A program made the translations under genes and the position numbers. A DNA stretch of 64,000 nt from Quillaja saponaria. Its lineage: Eukaryota > Streptophyta > Magnoliopsida > Fabales > Quillajaceae. Of the stretch, positions 61,400 through 64,000 are shown piece after piece. Position 1 is the first letter of the stretch; each line of letters starts with the position of its first letter. Below the pieces are notes generated by a model. It saw nothing but the letters and a program-made list of their open reading frames with translations. It was not told the origin of the DNA and searched no databases. The DNA is taken from the NCBI GenBank assembly GCA_029379385.1, contig CM055612.1:15438001-15502000 (forward strand), read 5' to 3'.

Positions 61400-62900
61400 A
61401 ATTGTTATTCCTGAAGAGGCTTAGTGAAGATATCAACAAGTTGACCTTCAAAACTAACCAATTGTAAAGTAATGTTTTCCTTTTGAGCATGATCACGAAT
61501 AAAATGATGTCTTACTTCAATATGTTTAGATTGTGAATATTGAACACGATTTTTAGTTAGATTAACAACACTTGTATTTTCATAGAAAATTGAAATGCTA
61601 TTAAAATCAAGATTATAATAAACCAATTGTTATTTCATCCATAACTGCTAAGCACAACAAGTCTCAACTGCTACATATTAAACTTCAGCAATTGAAAAAG
61701 CAACATAATGTTGTTCCTTGTTGAACCAATAAAAAAGAGAATGATCCATAAATTAGCAGATGCCAATGGTACTCTTTTTATCTAATTTACACCAAATAAA
61801 ACCAGTATCAAAATATCTAATAAATTCAATAATTTTACAATGTAAGTGAGATTCTTTGTGCACTTTTTGCAACTCTAATAGCGAGCACAAAGGAAAACAC
61901 TAAGCACGATATCAAGTCTACTTGTCGCAAGGTAGAGTAGTGAGTCAATCATACCTCGATATTTTTTCTCAACTACTGTCTGAGCAGATTCATCTTTGTC
62001 AAGTCTTGTTGATTTTCCTATGGGAGTTCCAATTGATTTCATCAAGTCTAATCCAAATTTTTAAGTAAATCCTTGGTACATTTGGATTGAATGAAGAAGA
62101 TTCCTTTTATGGATTAAGTTACTTGAAGAACAAGAAAATATGTGAGTTCTTCTATATGCTCATTTCAAATTCATCATGCATAGATTTAGCGAAGGTGACA
62201 AAACTACTGTTGCTTGACTTGAGAGAGGAGAAACATTCAACATTCCTTTTTACCAGTCATATGTTTTGAACAACCACTATCAAGCACCTAGAAGAAATAT
62301 GTTTCTTTTTCTTTGAGACATTCTTGCAATTGAAATATCATTTAATAGTTGGTACCTAGTTTTGCTTGGGTCCTATAGAGTTAGTCTTATTTTTTTGTAA
62401 GGGAGTTTTAGGATTTTAGGTACCCATACCATTTTTCCCTTCCTTTTAGCATTTCGTTTCTTAATCTTATACGTTGAGACTGTGTGGCCAGCATTATTGC
62501 AGAATTGACATGTTTTGCTTTTAACAAAGAAATTATTATAAGATTTATGTGAAGAGTATAAGAGACTAGAGTGATAGACAAACCTGCTTTATTAAAAGCA
62601 CATATCTAACTACTCAGCAACTTTTTAAGATTCTTCTAACCATTAACAAATTTAGCTAAGTTTTTAGTTAGATCTCTTATGTTTTCTTTCAGAGTTTGGG
62701 TTTCATACATGTCAGGTGCCTGAGTAAGAGATTTTATCTTTTCATTTGTTACAGATAGCTTTATCTTTAGCTCATTATTTTTAGCAAATATGGATGCATT
62801 GATTTCTTAGATTTTCTTAGCTCTAAAGCAGTAATAGCATATTATTCAGCTAAATCATTAAAAGCATCTAGCAAATCTTCAAAAGGATAGTATAAGTTTA
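61400..62900 (-). mobile_element. Internally deleted Ty1/copia relic
   Basis: Minus-strand parts are as follows. A gag-like region lies at about 62900-62560. A zinc knuckle begins CQFCNNAGHTVSTY at about 62470-62510, where the last cysteine is replaced by tyrosine. A protease motif, VLDSGCSKHMTG, is at about 62250-62290. The end of RT follows, GIFFIQSKCTKDLLKNL at about 62095-62040 and KKYRGMIDSLLYLATSRLDI at about 61970-61910. RNase H ends at 61626-61405 with SKHIEVRHHFIRDH and FEGQLVDIFTKPLQE. Between protease and RT end, integrase and most of RT are missing. Confidence 0.8.
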
Positions 62901-62954
62901 CCTCATCATCATCACAATTAGAGTAGTGATTTGCAGCTGAGTAATTGATGGAGG

Positions 62955-64000
62955 TAGGGGTGTGCAGGGTCGGGTTGGGTCGGCTTTGACCCTTTCACCA
63001 TCCGACCCGATTTAGTCGGTCCATCAAAATTTTCAACTGAGAAACAAACTGAAAATATTGGTTCTTAAAAAATGTCAACCGCAATAAAATTCAAATATTA
63101 CGAGTCAGTCGGTCGGTTTTGAGAAGATGGAGACAGTAAACAAAGTAAGAAAATTTACATATTACAAATTTTTGAAAGAGTGAAAGAAAAATTCATATCT
63201 AAAATTTTTCAGTATATTACATGACAAATTGTTTGAAGGAAAAACTAAAATTGAACAAATTTTATACCATATTCACAAAATCTAAGCAATTGTAGTTGCA
63301 AAACTCAGCCCCCATCACAGATTCAAAAACCCTAACCTCTTCACTTATAGTTGAATCCTGTTGCATGATGAAAATAACAATTGTTGCCTTAATAAATTAG
63401 GTCGAGAAGGAAACTCGAATTTGAGAGAAAAGAAGCTTCAAGCCATCGTTTTCCTGGATCTTGAGCTCTTAATCACACCCTTGCTTTGATCTTTGCTGAG
63501 CGCATAAGGAGACGGCTTAGAAAGAGATGGGAGAGAATGAAACTTTGAAGAGTTAGATCTGATCTAATAAGGAGATATGCTTGGATGTAGCTACAACACC
63601 AAGCCATCACCGTCGCACCTTGGTCGTAGATCAAGAGTCGGCCGAATTGATTATTATTTTATTGAGTTAGGGTTTCTTTGAGAGAGTTGAGAACTTGAGA
63701 GAAATGAGAGATGTTAGTTGTCGGCTGCAAGGGAGAGGAAACTGAGAATATGATTGAGAATAATATTGAATAAGGGCTTTAGGAATGAATGATATTGTAC
63801 ATCTCGGTATATAAACAAAAGTATACACCACTAATAACACCAAAACATGTGTAATAAAAATATTATTTTAAAATAGATGTTTAAAAAGAGGTCGGGTCGG
63901 GTAACCGATTCCTTATTTTTTTTACAACCCGATAAACCGACCTGACTCATAATATTTCAAAAATTTTCACCTACGTGATTTAACATGATATCGGGTTGGG
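62955..64000. mobile_element. hAT-like non-autonomous element, left part (runs off the window)
   Basis: The block starts TAGGGGTGTGCA, a good fit to hAT terminal inverted repeats (CAGGG..G..CA type), followed by GGGTCGGGTTGGGTCGG repeats. Similar GGTCGGGTCGGG tracts recur at about 63893-63905 and at the window end. The right terminus is not inside the window. No transposase frame is visible; the 63.4-63.75 kb part is GC-richer but non-coding. Confidence 0.5.

Overview
This is nuclear DNA of a flowering plant, most likely a eudicot. It is AT-rich, the genes are split by GT-AG introns, and remnants of plant transposable elements fill much of the space between and inside them. Three conserved nuclear genes can be assembled exon by exon with consistent reading frames. 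(1) The exon-junction-complex RNA-binding protein Y14/RBM8A is on the minus strand (10625-14391, 4 exons, 208 aa). (2) A class-IV PLP-dependent aminotransferase-like protein is on the plus strand (21081-25263, 8 exons, 364 aa). (3) The mitochondrial biotin synthase BIO2 is on the minus strand (34484-49291, 6 exons, 378 aa). A short minus-strand gene at 25598-25903 could encode a secreted six-cysteine peptide. No operon, CRISPR array or prokaryotic feature is present.

Layout. 1-7.6 kb holds LTR-retrotransposon debris: a plus-strand coiled-coil ORF relic followed by a 1.37-kb LTR, then a minus-strand Ty3/gypsy relic in which RT is joined directly to integrase. 7.6-10.6 kb is AT-rich and featureless. 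Y14 follows, then a possible 3.2-kb gypsy LTR-like block (16.5-19.7 kb), the aminotransferase gene and the convergent Cys-rich peptide gene. 27.3-30.0 kb is an array of about 0.7-kb repeats, one copy of which is interrupted by a TIR element. A small Helitron-like element lies at 31.8-32.2 kb. BIO2 spans almost 15 kb because its introns host many insertions: a SINE with a 20-bp target duplication, a gypsy RT scrap, a 5'-truncated LINE carrying a MITE that itself carries another MITE, a TRIM, and a solo LTR of the same TRIM family. 50.5-55.9 kb is a nearly full-length but decayed Ty1/copia element. 56.7-57.6 kb is a Mutator-type MITE with a perfect 9-bp target duplication. 58.9-61.3 kb is the 5' part of a Ty3/gypsy element whose LTR matches the 2.2-3.5 kb LTR in inverted orientation. 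61.4-62.9 kb is an internally deleted copia relic. The window ends inside a hAT-like repeat.

The three conserved genes are housekeeping and unrelated in pathway: Y14 acts on spliced mRNA in the nucleus and cytoplasm, BIO2 makes biotin in mitochondria, and the aminotransferase-like enzyme has no proven substrate. I found no convincing new biochemical system. The most informative content is the insertion history, read from target duplications, split repeat arms and an empty-site paralogue, together with the candidate secreted peptide. Exon limits were deduced by eye from splice sites and protein conservation; no alignment software was run.
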